Of a stretch of 64,000 nt of DNA, positions 1 to 13,084 are shown piece after piece. Position numbers and translations under genes: made by a program. The notes under the pieces are model-generated. The model did not search any database and was not told the DNA's origin. It was given only the letters and a program-made list of their open reading frames with translations. Each line of letters starts with the position of its first letter. Position 1 is the first letter of the stretch. The DNA comes from Dermatemys mawii (taxonomy: Eukaryota > Chordata > Testudines > Dermatemydidae), in contig ML677335.1 in the NCBI GenBank assembly GCA_007922305.1, positions 17,392,679-17,456,678 on the forward strand, given 5' to 3'.

Positions 1-91
1 GAGGAATTCTGTTCATGCTAAGGTAATAGCCATCAGCTGTCAGCACTTCATACTCCTCACTCGGGTATCCTTTGTACCAGATCGTCTCACT
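1..91 (-). CDS. LIPM-like: Left-edge lipase, exon 3 (partial)
   Basis: Encodes the conserved [10 protein letters not shown]...NRIP block; the exon is expected to be about 118 bp, so about 27 bp lie outside the window. Confidence 0.88.
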
Positions 92-1824
92 CTATGGAAT
101 GAAAAGAAAGGGTTTTGCATAAATTTGTTTATGTCCTTTTAATCCATTATCTTATGCTGGGATGAGGGGAAATCAACAAATCTGCTTTATTTTGGTTTTA
201 TTTCCACGTGCTCCTGCATTTTTCTGATTTGTTCAAGTGATATCAATCAAAACCTGAATGCTGCAGGAATTAGCCTCTCTCACTGTATTTCTAACCTGAA
301 CCAATCCAGGAAGCCCTGGAAATCTTCCTAGAGAGTATAGTCTGTTGGTTTCCAGCTCAATTCCTAAAACATGGAAGTTAAGAGAAAGCTAAATTCAGAA
401 AAGCATCTGAATGACTAGAATTTTATCTTAATTTTAGTCTATAAAATATATGCACATTCTCCCAGAATTTATCCACATACTAATCCCAATGAGAAAGTGT
501 TAGTGAGAATAAACATTCAGAAATCTATTGGTGGAAGCAGCTTTTAGTGGAATTCTAAAGTCAAGAATAAGAAATGTGAACCATAAATTTAAAATAAGGA
601 AATATTTAACTTTTGTTGAGTGGAAAAAAGTCTGGGTTCCAATGTTTCACTTTTTCAGAATACAAATACTCCAATCCAAAGCAATAAATTAGACACTCAG
701 GTCTCTGATGACTACTGAGAAAAGCCACCTTTAAAATTTCCGTAGAGCCTGGTGATGAGAATCAGGAGAAGACAGCTGACATCTGAAAGCTGTTATCAAA
801 CCTGCCAAATATAGGCTTGCTCAGGAGTCATTTTAGACAAACCAGGAAGATTTAAGTGTACATGAGTCAATATATGGCACGTTTCCCAGCTGCTCTGCCC
901 TTATGAACCTCTACAGATAATGAGGCATTAAGAAGGCTGAATCCTTCCCTCTATCACTTCCTACAGCCGCAAACAATAGTTGCTTGCTATCCATTCTTAA
1001 GTATAAACCATATAGTTCAAACATAATAATGTAACAATTACTCATAAGAATTATCCATCTAAGCCATTTGGTGAATAGTTGGTCTAATTAATACATTTGA
1101 GGGATCAGGAACACCATGCGAGTGATTCACAAATGGAAAAAAGAATTCTAAATTCATTAGACAATTTATGCCCCCATAAATAATCTAACTAGTTCTATTT
1201 TTACATACTTCAAGAGTACTAAGTCCTGTCAGACCACAGAAGGTCCAAAATGTAGAGGACAGACAAGGTCTCTTTCTCAGCTAGGAATGGTGTGGTGCAG
1301 GTTTGGAGCAAAGAAATAGGAATGCCTCACAGCTGGAAATCCTCAACAGTGAGAAGCTGAGTTCTGTGAAACTCCCAGGGAATGCAGAAGGGTGTATTTA
1401 TCCAATCATAGGCCAGCAATAACCAGCTAATATTTGTAAAGTAAAATTAACTGTGTTGGGCTAGAGAGGGAAAGGGACCAACTTTGATTCTGATCCTGCA
1501 CATAACCAATCCCAAGAGCCACTACCCCTCGTAATCTCTCCTCTAGCCAAGGCAGATTAGACTGGACCCTTCTGGAAAAATGGAGAGTGCAAGTAGGTGC
1601 TAGAGACCTGGGAGGCATTTGTTTAAAGGACAAATCTGTTAGTATAAAAATTATAAATAAATAACATAAACAACAGTGAACACATTCCATTATTTCCAAA
1701 CTTTCTCAAGTAAGAAACTTACAATATTCATAAATGTATCAGGATTCACAAGTTCTCTTCTTATGAGTTCTTTTGAATTTGCTGTTCCTTGTGTCAGATG
1801 TGTCACCAGAATGAACAGCCACAT
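1..1824 (-). CDS. LIPM-like: Acid lipase paralogue, 5' end only (two coding exons), runs off the left edge
   Basis: Second lipase of the tandem array. Coding exons seen are 1824-1723 (34 codons) and 91-1 (30 codons plus one base, cut by the window edge). Exon 2 starts [15 protein letters not shown], a signal peptide, and ends in DTFMNI before GTAAGT. Exon 3 starts after CATAG with [16 protein letters not shown] and continues [10 protein letters not shown]. No frameshift or stop is visible, unlike the decayed copies to its right. Catalytic exons lie outside the window, so an active product is inferred only. The subtype (LIPM/LIPK/LIPN-like) cannot be settled from 64 residues. Confidence 0.88.
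1723..1824 (-). CDS. LIPM-like: Left-edge lipase, exon 2 (first coding)
   Basis: 102 bp from ATG to donor GTAAGT. Encodes the signal peptide and FMNI. An AG acceptor (TTGCACAG) lies seven bases before the ATG, pointing to an untranslated upstream exon. Confidence 0.88.
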
Positions 1825-1989
1825 CTTGGCCCTGTGCAAAATAATTTATTCATCATCAGTAGATTTGATAGGAACACATTCATAAAAATGACACTGTCCA
1901 ATGATCACACGGGGAGAGAGAAAGATGCCAAAAACAGGGAACAAACAGGTTAAAGAATATTTAATTAAGTTAAATGTTTTGCAAATGGC

Positions 1990-2875
1990 AGGGCCTGACA
2001 AAGTTCTTACTAGGGTAATTAAGTAGTTAGCTAAGCAATCTTAGCAATTATCTTCAAAAATTCATGAAGAATGGGTGAGGTCCCAGAGGGCTGGAGAAAG
2101 GCAAACACAATAAAGTAAAAAGCTGTTTTATCTGACACTTCGCCAACTAGAAAGCTTTATGAACTGGCATTTCTGATCTTCATTGAAATGCTAGTTTATA
2201 GTCCAGTTGTTGCGAGGCCAGCAGGTGGTTTGGGGGCGGGAGAGGGTGTGGAGTGCCAGATCAGGGGCCATTCACCTTGGGTGGCTCCCCATAAGTGGTA
2301 TATTTCTGGGGCATATTAACAGAAAAGTGTCACATGCAAGTCCTGAGAGGTAATTGCCTTGCTCTACTCAGCACTGTTGAGGCCTCAGCTGGAGTATTGT
2401 GAACAGTTCTGGGTACCACACTTCAAGAAAGATGTGGACAAGTTGGAGATTATGTAGAGGAAAGCAAGAAAACATGATGATGCCTGACCTCTAAGGAAAG
2501 GTTAAAAAAATGGAACATGGTTTATCTTCAGAAAAGAAGACTGGGGGGGGGGGGACCAGATAACAGATTTCAAATATGTTAAAGTCCATTAAAAAGGGGA
2601 CAATGATCAGTTGTTCTCCATGTCCACTGAAGGTAGGATCAGTAGTAATGGGTGTGAGCTGAAGCAAGGGAGATTTTAGTTTGATGTTATGAAAAACCTT
2701 CTAACTAGTTAAATTCTAGAATAGGCTTCAAAGGGAATCCCAGCACTGGAAGTTATTAAGAACAGGTTGGATAAAGACCTCTCAAGATGGTCAAGGTTTA
2801 TTTTGTCCTGCCTCAGTGTAGGGGGCTGGACGTGATGACCTGGTCCCTTCCAGCTCTACATTTCTAGGATTTACA
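1990..2875 (+). mobile_element. CR1 LINE 3' fragment
   Basis: Typical CR1 wording: GAGGTCCCAGAGGGCTGGAG, CCTCAGCTGGAGTATTGTG, and a 3' end in CTGGTCCCTTCCAGCTCTAC. Many indels, inactive. Confidence 0.72.
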
Positions 2876-3249
2876 AAAAACGAACAAAGCTATGTGGCTT
2901 TAAAAACTTTTAACATCACTGATGCAGACAGTTGTATTCAAGGTCTTTGTCATTATCTTCAAGGCCTTCATTGAAGAAGAAACCTAAAAGATCACCTGAA
3001 GCGCTGGGATAAGATTTGTTTTTAACAACTCCACTCCTTGGGTACAATGAAGCTGCCCACAGCAAAGGTAAAACTTGTTTGTGCAGGAGACAGAACTGTC
3101 TTTAAAGGTAGCAGAATTAATTCCCACTTGATCTAATAACTACTTCAGCCCTTACCACTTTTCATTCTAAATGCAAGATGAATGTCTTCGAGTTTGCCTT
3201 CAATAATGAACACACAAACTGCCAGGTGACTGGGAAATGCGCAGTATAG

Positions 3250-3620
3250 GCTAGTGGTCACAGCAGGAATGAGCCCTAGAGGTTGGAGCAGGTGTCAGGA
3301 ACCAAACATCAGAACCAGAGGCTTGGGTCAGAGTCAGGAGCCGGAGGTCTGGGTCAAACTGGAGGTCGACATCTGGATACAAGAGCTGAGTGTCAAAGCC
3401 GGAGATAGAAGTCAGAAGCTGGGAATGAGGATTGGAGCTGGAATTACTTGACACAGACAAGGTAACAGGCGAAGGAGGGTCCCAGGCAGTAGCAGGGCTG
3501 AGAAAGCTGACTGCAAGACAAGAGCAGCAGGATGAAGGCAACACAGGAGGAATCACACTGATGGGTGTGAGCATTGATAAGCCACTGAGGTGCTGCTGGC
3601 TTAAGAGCCTACCTGATTTC
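3250..3620. repeat. Degenerate repeat rich in GAGTCAGGAGC-like units
   Basis: Loose tandem text (GTCAGAGTCAGGAGCCGGAG, AAGTCAGAAGCTGGGAATGA) leaves both strands open over about 100 codons, but no protein is recognised. Confidence 0.4.
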
Positions 3621-6600
3621 TGACTGATGTAGCCAGTTGGACAGCCTGCTTCAGAACAGCTGTGCTTCTAAAGATGCCTGGAAACTAGCTCTGTTGCAGG
3701 CTCTGATTCCTGACATAGCAGAGGAGGCATACAACAAACAAATACAAAATACCAAACCAAAACAATTACTCGTCAAATGTTCTCACTCGGGAGAAAAGAG
3801 AATCACACATAAGTGCTAGTCATAGTGCTTAACACATTCCTGAGAGACATGCAGATACTATGGAACTAAGGGTGGTAAACCTTTTCAGGGCATGTTACTG
3901 ATATTTCATCACTGTTTGATAAAGAGAAGCATTAAAGAGATGTTGTTAAATCTGTGCAGGACAATATGTGCCTTTGGAAGAAAATAGAAGGCACTTGGAT
4001 ATTGCAGGTTCAAAGTGCTTAAGAAGCTAATTAATTATCTAAATGAAAAGAGAAACCAGTTCAAAAATTACCATTTAAATACAAAGAGAACATGTAGTGC
4101 TCAATACTATTGATTGGGCTCTCTCTGTATAAAACTTTTGTGTTTCTGTGAAACCCTTCCCCCCCCCCCTTTTTGCAATTACAATTTTACAATTCCTTTT
4201 TGTTGAGGGATATAGTGAGGTTTATGAAACAGAACAGAAGGGACTAGAAAAGTCTCGAAGCAGCAGCACAGAAGAAAGAGTAGCAGTACCACCACCCCCA
4301 CCCCACAATAACCTTGCCCTCCCCCAAACTCCTTTTTGGGTCGGACCCCTGCAATTACAACAATGTGAAATTTCAGATTTAAATAGTTGAAATCATGAAA
4401 TTTATCATTTTTAAAATCCTCTGTGAAATTGACCAAAATGGACCATTAATTTGATAGGGCCCTACTAATAGCCATTGATGGACTTATCCTCCATGAGTTT
4501 ATCTAGTCCTATTTTGAACCCTGTTATAGTTTTGACCTCACTCTCCCTCTTGAAATTCTCCCTCACTCTCCCTCTTGAAATTCCATTCTGGACCCATGAA
4601 ATCATCCTGATAAAATTTTCACATAACTGAGATTTCTGCAAAGTGTTTCATTTGTGACAAATTGGCATTTTCCAGAAAAACCTCACATTTTGTTGACCTA
4701 TACCCATTCTAGAATAGTTATATTCACTCGCTTAATAGTAGTTTCCTTGAATGTATTTTTCATCAACAATAACTGCATATTCCACACAGTGCTAAATTCA
4801 TAATGAAAGAGGTACCAGTGTTCGAGCAATTTTTCTACTTTCATAATGGATGCGTCAAGCCCAGAGGAGCTGGGGCTACAAACTGCCAAGCCTGGAGTTG
4901 CCAGGGCTCAGTCAGCACACAGTAAGAATTGATTCCACATCATTGTGAATGTCTGTATTAATGCTGATATGTTGTAACTACATATTGGTTTTTGAAAGTA
5001 ATAAAATATTAAGAAGAAAAAAAAACAAGTGAACTTTCCCATTTACCCTAAACTTTGTCAACTGTTTACAAAAGCCTAGATAAGAAAGTGAGGCATAAAT
5101 CAGGATTAATTTGGCACAAAGATTAAATGAAATTTTAAAACACTCCAATGTTCAGTCTCTTCAGTCCTTTGCTCTAATCCAACTATATAGATTAAGATAG
5201 AAGGGCATGAAAATTTCAGGAAGGCACGGCCCTATCAAATGTCTTTTTTAAGATGGTCAAAGATACAGTATTTAGAATCATCTGAAGCTTTCCGAGGAAA
5301 AGAATTGAAGTTATTCCCAATATTAGACATAGAGCTGAATAATGCTGCCTGTAGCTAATAGTTTCCATTTTAAGAGCTTGTTTTGAGTTGCTTAGGCCTT
5401 TGCCAAACTTTAACTGTCTCCAATTAAATTTACCATGCCATACAACTGCCTCGTGTTGAATTGTATTGGCAAGTATCATCTAAAATTGTCCAGCTATTCC
5501 TGAGAATGAGATTAAGGAAAAATAAATTGCTTTGTCCATACTCCATTTTTCTTGTGGAACAAATCATGTGAATGTGTAATTATCAACTGTATAATACATA
5601 TATGTTATGGAGCTGATTGAGGTTGCACAAGCAACCTGAAGTCTGGTATTTCCAAAGTTTTAAATGCTTGACTTTGCAACCTTATATTTTTATATAGTTA
5701 TTTGGAGGTAACATTTAATGTGGTCAGAGACTGTAGTTCTAGTCAGTTGCAGAGCTGTAGCTTCAGAGACTCTGCACAGCTACAAATGCTGTAAAACAAT
5801 AGTTGAGAGACCAGAGAAAAAATCTGCAGTATTTCATTTGTGTTAGACAACATGGCGAGAGAATTGTGAAGTAAACTTTATATGAAGATTCATTTTAATC
5901 CCCAAAAGGAATACTTCCTTTGCGTCAAGTGTACACGTCTTTAAAACTTGATTTATTCTACCCACTGAGGTCCCTAATCCAAAGCCCTGCTGCAAATGCC
6001 TTGTTGTGTCACTTTGTTTTCTATCCTCCTGTTAGTCTATATGACAACTGTGAACCTGGCCACCATTTCAAAAGTTTCTGCATCGCCCCATAACAGGGGA
6101 GCTGGCTTAATGCTGAAATCTAGACCTTAATGTGTAATGATTTATTAGATACAGTCCAGAAAGATTCTCCATAAGGTAGTTCAAAGTACTTTTATGCACG
6201 GGTCTTCAAAGCAATTAATGTTCTGTAAAAAGTCACTCCTGGACCATGCACTTTTGAAAACAGTGAAAGGTGTAACTCACCTTGTACTGACCATCATTAT
6301 GGATTTTCTGATGATTTTAGGAAGCTCGACCTCAGTAGATATCTCCTGTATACCCTCCTCACTCAGAGGAAAAGCAACCAAAATACTTTTTTCCAAAACT
6401 AGTTAAATGCAAATCTCAGTCAGAGCTAAATTAAGAAAAAGAGTTACCTACCGGAGTCCTTCTGCTGCACGAAGTGGATTCAGATGTCTGAACAGCAGCA
6501 GTTCTGATGGCCCCAGTGTTAAAAAGCAGCATAAGGGGGCAGATACCTGCCACATCAGAATATCTCATACTTCTTGCTCTCCAATCAGAAGTAGCCCTGA

Positions 6601-8164
6601 AGAGTCATTTACCAATTTTACGTTCCCCTCCACTTTAGCCTGATTTTTAGCATTAGATACATATTTACTTGGACTTATACTTCCCTTAGAGGAGCACCCA
6701 TCCCACGCGCTAGACTCCCTGGAAAGTTAAAGGTACATATCACAAAGTAAACAGACTCTGGCAATTATGTTAACAGTAAAGGAAATGCATGGCAATAATA
6801 TCTCTGCTCTTTACTAACACAGACATATTACTGACTGGTTGTGATCTGCTGTCTTTAAAAAAAAAAGTCACCCTAAACTTGAAAGTAAAACGTAGACTTG
6901 GAGTCAGGAATTGTCAGCAAATTCAGGTATGAAATATTCACCTAAATTCTGTATTCAATCAATCACATAGAATCACTTAAATTGTTAGTAACAGGATATT
7001 AGTCTATAACATTAATAAACAATACATTAGATAGCACAGTTTAATCCTTTTCTGGGTTGATAAATTATTAGGCAATGATATTTTTCTTTGTTCTGCCTGT
7101 ATGCGCAGGTGATAGATACCTTCTCAATAATAGTTTTGCAGGGAGGCAGAAGAAATCTGAAAGGGCAATTCAATATTGCTAATTGTCATTTTCATTTCCT
7201 ATCAACATTGTCAGAATCTGGTTCACAAAAAAAGACACTTTAGGAGGGACTTCAGGTTCCCCTGGATGATAGACCTCTGATGTGTTGCTTTCACTTTTAT
7301 TCCAAAATAGTTGTTCACGAACACACCAGGAATTTCTTTCAAACGTTCCTCCTCACTCAACCCATCCATCAGAATACTGTGGTAAAGCTGCATCCTTGCA
7401 GAATCTGGTTAACTGCTCACTGGACGTTTGCTGGTGCAGGCACATTCCCAAATGCTAATATACTCATGAAAAACCCTGGAATGCATATATGATCAAACAG
7501 TGTTTGGAAATTTCTTCCAAGATCATTTGGAAATAAGACGTTCACGGACTCTTGACTGTACTCTACATTTTTGCCAGTACAATTTTTGTACATCTTGACA
7601 AAGAGAAGTCACATGGTATACAAGGAGGGGATTAAACTAAAAGTATATATATATATAACTTTTCTGAATTAACTCTGTATCCAGAAAAAACCAACATAGT
7701 CCTTTGGGTCTGCAGAAGAGGATAGAAAGTTGGTGAGATGATAGAAACAGCACAATGCCATCCATTTGAAGGGTGATTTCAATCTTCTTGTGGTGTCACC
7801 CCACCCCTGGATTATTCCAGATTAGCTAGTCCGCAGACTCAGTTGCATAGGAAAACAATACAGATGATAAATGGCACTGCAAGATGTTCCTTTTCTAAAA
7901 ACAAAGCTGACGAAGTCAAAAGCTTTTGCTGTGTCAGATGAAAAACAAGCCAATTACAGAACCCAAACCTCCAAATCTATTTGCAGAAATTGGCTGATTG
8001 TCAGACCCTAAGGCCTCGACTGTAGAGAATTAATTCACCACGGGTTTTCATCTTTGCTACATACGGATTAGTCTCTCCTCATCATAGCCTTTACATGCCA
8101 AGCAGGTATAAAAAAAATGGTCATTTATCTTTCATAGCCGTTTTTCGAGGTGTGTTGCTCATGT

Positions 8165-8965
8165 CCATTCTATTCTAGGTGTGCATACGCCCATGTGTAC
8201 ACTTGCTGGAGCTTTCTGCTTTAGCAGTATCCATAGGGCCGGCTGCAGTGTCCTCTGGAGTGGTGTGCTCATGCTGCGGCATATCAGGCTCTGCCATTCC
8301 ACGTCCTCTCAGTTCCTTCTTGCTGGTAATTCTGACAGAGAGGCAGGAGAGCAGGTAATGGAACAGACACAAGCAACGCCTCTCAAAGAACAAACAGTTA
8401 CGAGAAGGTTAGATAACCAGTGAAGACAGAACATTGTCTGGAATGGAGCAGCCTCCATCAAGAAGGTCCTCAAGAGAATCTCTCGCTCCTTCTGAGTCCA
8501 AGGGAGAAAGTTTTTACAGATGCGGCACCTGTCTTTTCTCTGGCTTTCCCCCAGAGACTTGAGACAACTGTAGTGTGGATTGTTTATCGGCATCGGCCTG
8601 CTACATGCTGAACAGGACTTGAAGCACGGAGAGTGAGACATGCCCTGCTTGGGGCAAAATCCCAACCAAGACTCTGTAACCTAACACTATCAATTAACTA
8701 ATCTGAACTACCAGTAGAATGCAGTCTATGAGAAAGGTTATGAAGAAATTGCTACTGGTCTTGCAAGACAAGGCAAGATGCTCCAACCAACTGTCACAGG
8801 TGGAAGTAACTGAGAAGGCCTGAGGCTGGTGGTGCCTGATATTCTGCTGAATGAGTGCGCTATTCCAGAGGGTGCCACAGCCAACCCTAGGGATATCGCT
8901 AAGACAGAAATCTCCGACAACTGTGCATGTGGGCACATCTCCCCCGCCAAAATGAAATCGACATG
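8165..8965. repeat. Fold-back repeat with about 160-bp diverged arms
   Basis: Left arm about 8180-8340 and right arm about 8780-8950 are imperfect inverted copies (left TAGCAGTATCCATAGGGCCGGC; right, reversed, TAGCGATATCCCTAGGGTTGGC). A spacer of about 440 bp separates them. No coding is recognised. Confidence 0.6.
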
Positions 8966-9462
8966 GAGCAAGCACTCGAAGAAGAACTGACTATGCTCTT
9001 ATTTCAAAAACCTTGAGTTCTTTATTGCATCCACATAGTCCTGCCAGGCTAGAAATCCCTGCCTGGAAACCTCTTTGAAACAGTTCCTTCTTGTGGCAGG
9101 AATCAGGCAATAGGCAAGGATCATCGGTGTGCTCATGGAGTGATCCCCACAGAGATGGGGGTGGGTTATTTCCAGTGGCCCAAGAAACCCCCAGCTAACT
9201 CCTGCACAGAAGGCATTGCCCTCTGCATCCCAAGTGCACAGGATGAGCTGTGAATCTAGGAGTTGTGGCGAGGGACCAGCAGCTCAGGATGTTAATAGCA
9301 GCTTCTTGTATTCCTAACAGCCTCTGTATTGCATGGTGACATAGGTAGATGGCCAGGAAACAGGTGGATGCTGGCAACTGGATACTCTGATACATCACAC
9401 TGCAGCTAGTTATTTCATTTCTTAGTTGCCTTCTTCTTGGTCCAAACTCAGAAAGCCTAATA

Positions 9463-9675
9463 CAGGCGTGTCGCATCTTATGCTCTTTCAACTTACGCGA
9501 ATTCAGCTTTATGCAGTGGCCCAAAAAAAGAAAGAAAAAACTAAAAATATAAAAACTTTGTTTAGGGCAGGTGATTTCGCCTGCCCTTGAACTCAATGGG
9601 GTTTCGGCTATACGCAGTTTCTGCTTTATGCGGAAACTGCGGAACTGAACCCTCGCACAAGACACAACATGCCTG
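9463..9675. mobile_element. TA-target MITE, copy 1
   Basis: Terminal inverted repeat CAGGCGTGTCGCATCTTATG ... ACACAACATGCCTG, flanked by TA on both sides, as for Tc1/mariner-type elements. The same family is at 63223-63455. Internal GCCTGCCC and poly-A tract. Confidence 0.75.
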
Positions 9676-9779
9676 TATTTGTTAAGCACCATTATTTGTT
9701 AAGCACCAGTGATGTCCTCAGAACATTTGAATATGTCAAAGTCCAGCCCCCATGTTCTGAAGTAAGACAAACTAAACCT

Positions 9780-10265
9780 AGACCATCCCTGACAGGAGTT
9801 TGTCCAACCTGTTCTTAAAAAGGAGACGGTTTTTCCTCATATCTGTCCTAAATCTCCCTTGCTGCAGATTAAGCCTGTTAGATTTTGTCCTTCTATCAGA
9901 GGAGATGGAGAACAATTGACCACTGTCCTCTCTACAATAGTCTTTAACATATCTGAAGAGTGTTATCAGGTTGTCCACCCTCGGTTTTCTTTTCCCAAAC
10001 TAAACATGCCCAGTTTTGTTAAACTTTCTTCAGAGGTCAGGTTGTCTAAAACTTCCATCATGTTTTGTTGCTCTCCTCCAGAGCCTCTGCAATTTGTCCA
10101 CAGCTTTCCTAAAGTGCGGTGGACAGAATTGGACAGTACTCCAGCACAGGCCTCACCAGGGCCGAGCAGACTGGGACAATTACCCACCATGTGTTACATA
10201 TGATGCTCATGTTAATACACCCCAGAATGATATTAGCTTTTTTCACAACTGCATTACATAGCTGA
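9780..10265 (-). mobile_element. CR1 LINE 3' fragment
   Basis: Reverse orientation of CR1: TCCAACCTGTTCTTAAAAA, GGAGAACAATTGACCACTGT and GGACAGAATTGGACAGTACT are the hallmarks. Inactive. Confidence 0.72.
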
Positions 10266-10342
10266 CTCTTATTCAGTGGGATTGGGGCCTGAAACTAGGA
10301 ATGGCTGATGAGACCAGTTCCTTTCAATGTATGTCAGTGACA

Positions 10343-10458
10343 CACTAGGGTGACCAGAAGTCTTGATTTTATAAGGACAGTCCCGATTTTGGGGTTTTTC
10401 TTGTATCCCCCCACTCCCTGTACCCATTTTTCACATTTGCTGTCTGGTCACCCTAGTG
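10343..10458. mobile_element. Short MITE with 16-bp inverted ends
   Basis: CACTAGGGTGACCAGA at the left and TCTGGTCACCCTAGTG at the right are exact inverted repeats around about 84 bp. The internal CCCGATTTTGGGG text is typical of a common reptile MITE. Confidence 0.75.
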
Positions 10459-11275
10459 ACACACAGACAAATTTTCTCTCAGTATTTGACTCTAAACTGC
10501 CCAAGATCTGAACATCCATTTTGTACCCCACATAAAAGATTTTGGGGAACATCACTTTCCCCTCTCAGAATTACTTAGATTGGGCTGAAAACAACTTTTT
10601 TTTGCTTAAATGTTCCAAGCAAAACTAACAGATAACTCAGACTCACTCTGAAAATTACTGCTACTGTTGCAGTCGTAACAGAATGCCAGAGTTATTGTTA
10701 CTTGTGTCCTGTCCCTTTAAGGATTAGAGGTTTGCTGAAGAGGTCAAGGGGGACTCTGGTAATAGAGTATGGTCCCAGGAGAGTTTGGTGTGCTCCAGAG
10801 AGACTCAGCAGCACTGACGCTTGTGCAAGCTGTGTTTGCTTGTTTCATAAACCCTTCAGTTTTAAAACCATTCCTGATCTGGGAGTGTAACACTGACAGA
10901 CAAATACATGTGAAGGCTGCATTACTGAGAGCTAATTTTCTAATAAATCCTTTTGTTCTTGCCATTTAAGAAGTGAGAACCTTCACTGGAAGCCAAAGAG
11001 CTGAAAGGAAGGGATTGGAAGTAAGCAGAAATTTACGGATTATGCACTGGAAAACAAAGAGGATGAAATCCCAGCCCCGTAAAGCTCCATAGTACAACTC
11101 CCATTGACTTCAGTAGGGCATAATAAAATCTAGAAGTTTCTTGTCTGGGACCCTGAAGTACAATTTTGGGACTAATACATACTGCAAAACTATTGTATGC
11201 TGCTGAAAGGTCAACTTTTAAAAAATTTTGTGCTTGAGTCACTCAATAGTTTTAAAACAAAAGGAAAATAATTTA

Positions 11276-11346
11276 ATATTTATATATACATATATATACA
11301 CACACACACACATACATATATATATACACACACACACATATATATA
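11276..11346. repeat. TA/CA microsatellite
   Basis: Mixed TATATACA and ACACACAC tracts immediately left of the LTR-like element. Confidence 0.85.
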
Positions 11347-11349
11347 ATT

Positions 11350-11965
11350 TGTGACGGAGTCAGACCAGAAGGATATAGGAGAGTGCTGGAAGGCAAGTAT
11401 ATTAGTCTCAGGATGTGCAGGTCCCTGTTTCCTGGATAGCCAAACAAAGGCTACTCCAGGCCAATCAAGACACCTGGGGCTAATTAAGAAGCTTCTTGAA
11501 AGGAGTAGAAACAGCTAGTCTGATTGGGACACCTGAAGCCAATCAGAGACTGGCTGAAACCAGTTAAAAACCTCCCAGTTAGTCAGGAGCTGTGGAAGGA
11601 AGTTGTGCTGTTGGTGAGACTGAGTGGTGGACAACATATCATACAGAAGGAAAGAGGCCCTGAGGTAAGGGTGAAGTGGAGTTTGAAGAAGTGGGGACTG
11701 CTGTGGGGAAGTAGCCCAGGGAATTGTATTGTGTTTTGTGGATAAAAGGTCAGCCATCTTAGCTGATACTATTAGGGTCCCTGGGCTGGAGCCCGGAGTA
11801 GAGCGCGGGCCCGGGCTCCCCGCTTTTCCATCTTCCATACTTGCCTGTGATGAAGGTAACTCACTAGGCGGTGACTCTTGCCAATTATACTGAGAAAGGG
11901 TGGTCAGTCTGGGGCCTAGATGAGTTTCTGAGGCCTCTAAATCTGCCAGGAAGTGCAGGACCCAC
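11350..11965 (+). mobile_element. LTR-like element, second copy in opposite orientation
   Basis: Begins TGTGACGGAGTCAGACC after a TA/CA microsatellite and matches the reverse complement of 24367-25025 over most of its length; the last part is altered after GACCCACAAG. Possible flanking AATT on both sides. CCAATCAGAG and TTAAAAA look like promoter boxes of the LTR. Confidence 0.6.
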
Positions 11966-12153
11966 AAGTACATTTGTGAACAATTAATAGACGATTGGAT
12001 AATTAAATTACAACAAAGAATTTAACCAGCTCAGTTGGGAAGGCTTTGGGCAACTTTATTCATATCTGTATAATTCACTGAAATAAAGCTATTAACATGC
12101 ATAAGAGCTGGCAAGATTGGAACCTTAACCTACATCAAGCTGTATCAACATAC

Positions 12154-12262
12154 CAGTAGAGGTGCCCTGTGAATGCGGACATAATACAATGGCTCTTGTC
12201 CAGTTTTCTGGATGATAAAATTTATCCATGCTGGGAAGTTGTATTTAGCCATGTCATCAAAG
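12154..12262 (-). pseudogene. Detached lipase remnant, exon 5 with frameshift
   Basis: Aligns to 27276-27385: [20 protein letters not shown] then GQEPLYYV, with one base missing at the Gly-His of GHSQG. Donor GTATGT is kept. Confidence 0.85.
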
Positions 12263-13084
12263 CTGTAAATGGAAAGTCATCTTTAATTGGATCTAAAATG
12301 CTGTTATATTTCTACATTTAAATGTATGTATTTGAATGTCTCACTACTGAGTTCCAGAGTTAGCAGCTGAAGTAACTGAAACACTTAGGTGATTAATTAA
12401 CTAGCTGTGATTTGGGGAATTGTCTAACCACTGCTCAATTGCTTTAAACTGTGATATGTTATCACTAACAACAATATTTTTATTGTTGGTTAACAGTTGC
12501 ATGAATTGTTGGTATTTGTGAAAAGCACTGGATTGACATTGATACTGAATGTGGCGTCCTCTTGCTGTCCACAAAAACACGTATGCTATGCACCACAGTA
12601 CTACTGACTTCTCCATATTTCTCACCAGCTCTGTTTTTGCCCCACTCATACCGATTTAGGAAAAGAGTTAAAGAACTGTACTAAACTACTCTCTAAGCAA
12701 TTCTAACAGGCAATTATTGGTTTAGTTGTAACTATATTGAAAACGAGTTTCATCTCTGAACGTCTACCAATTATAACGTCCAGTGACAGCACACAATTGT
12801 AACAAGTGTTGAATTATTTGTCCTTTTCACAAATTCACATAATGTAGTCAAATGCAAGTCATCTGATGTCAAATATATATCCCATAATATTTATGTTTAT
12901 GTGTAAGTGCTCATAACTATTTGAAAATCCAACACTGTAGAAAATATGAGAAACACACTAATTCTTTATTCTTGGTTCATCTTTTCACTGAATGGGGACA
13001 GTGATTTCACAGCACTTACTCCGTCAGGGAGCTGATTGATTGGTCTTTCAACAGATTAGCTGTTCACCTCATAATTTTTCAGAA

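Larger units (their letters stand above)
1825..12153. other. Intergenic region between the left-edge lipase and the detached remnant
   Basis: About 10 kb with no supported gene. It holds a CR1 fragment (1990-2875), a degenerate GAGTCAGGAGC-rich repeat (3250-3620), a fold-back repeat (8165-8965), a TA-target MITE (9463-9675), a CR1 fragment (9780-10265), a short inverted-repeat MITE (10343-10458), a dinucleotide microsatellite and an LTR-like element (11350-11965). The stretches 3650-8160 and 10470-11270 show nothing recognisable. Confidence 0.6.

Noticed and set aside
6407..6643. 78-codon plus-strand frame rich in Ser and Arg
   Set aside because: No recognised domain, no splice evidence and no similarity to neighbouring genes.
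9195..9692. 165-codon minus-strand open frame
   Set aside because: Its N-terminal part is the TA-target MITE and the rest shows no recognisable protein.
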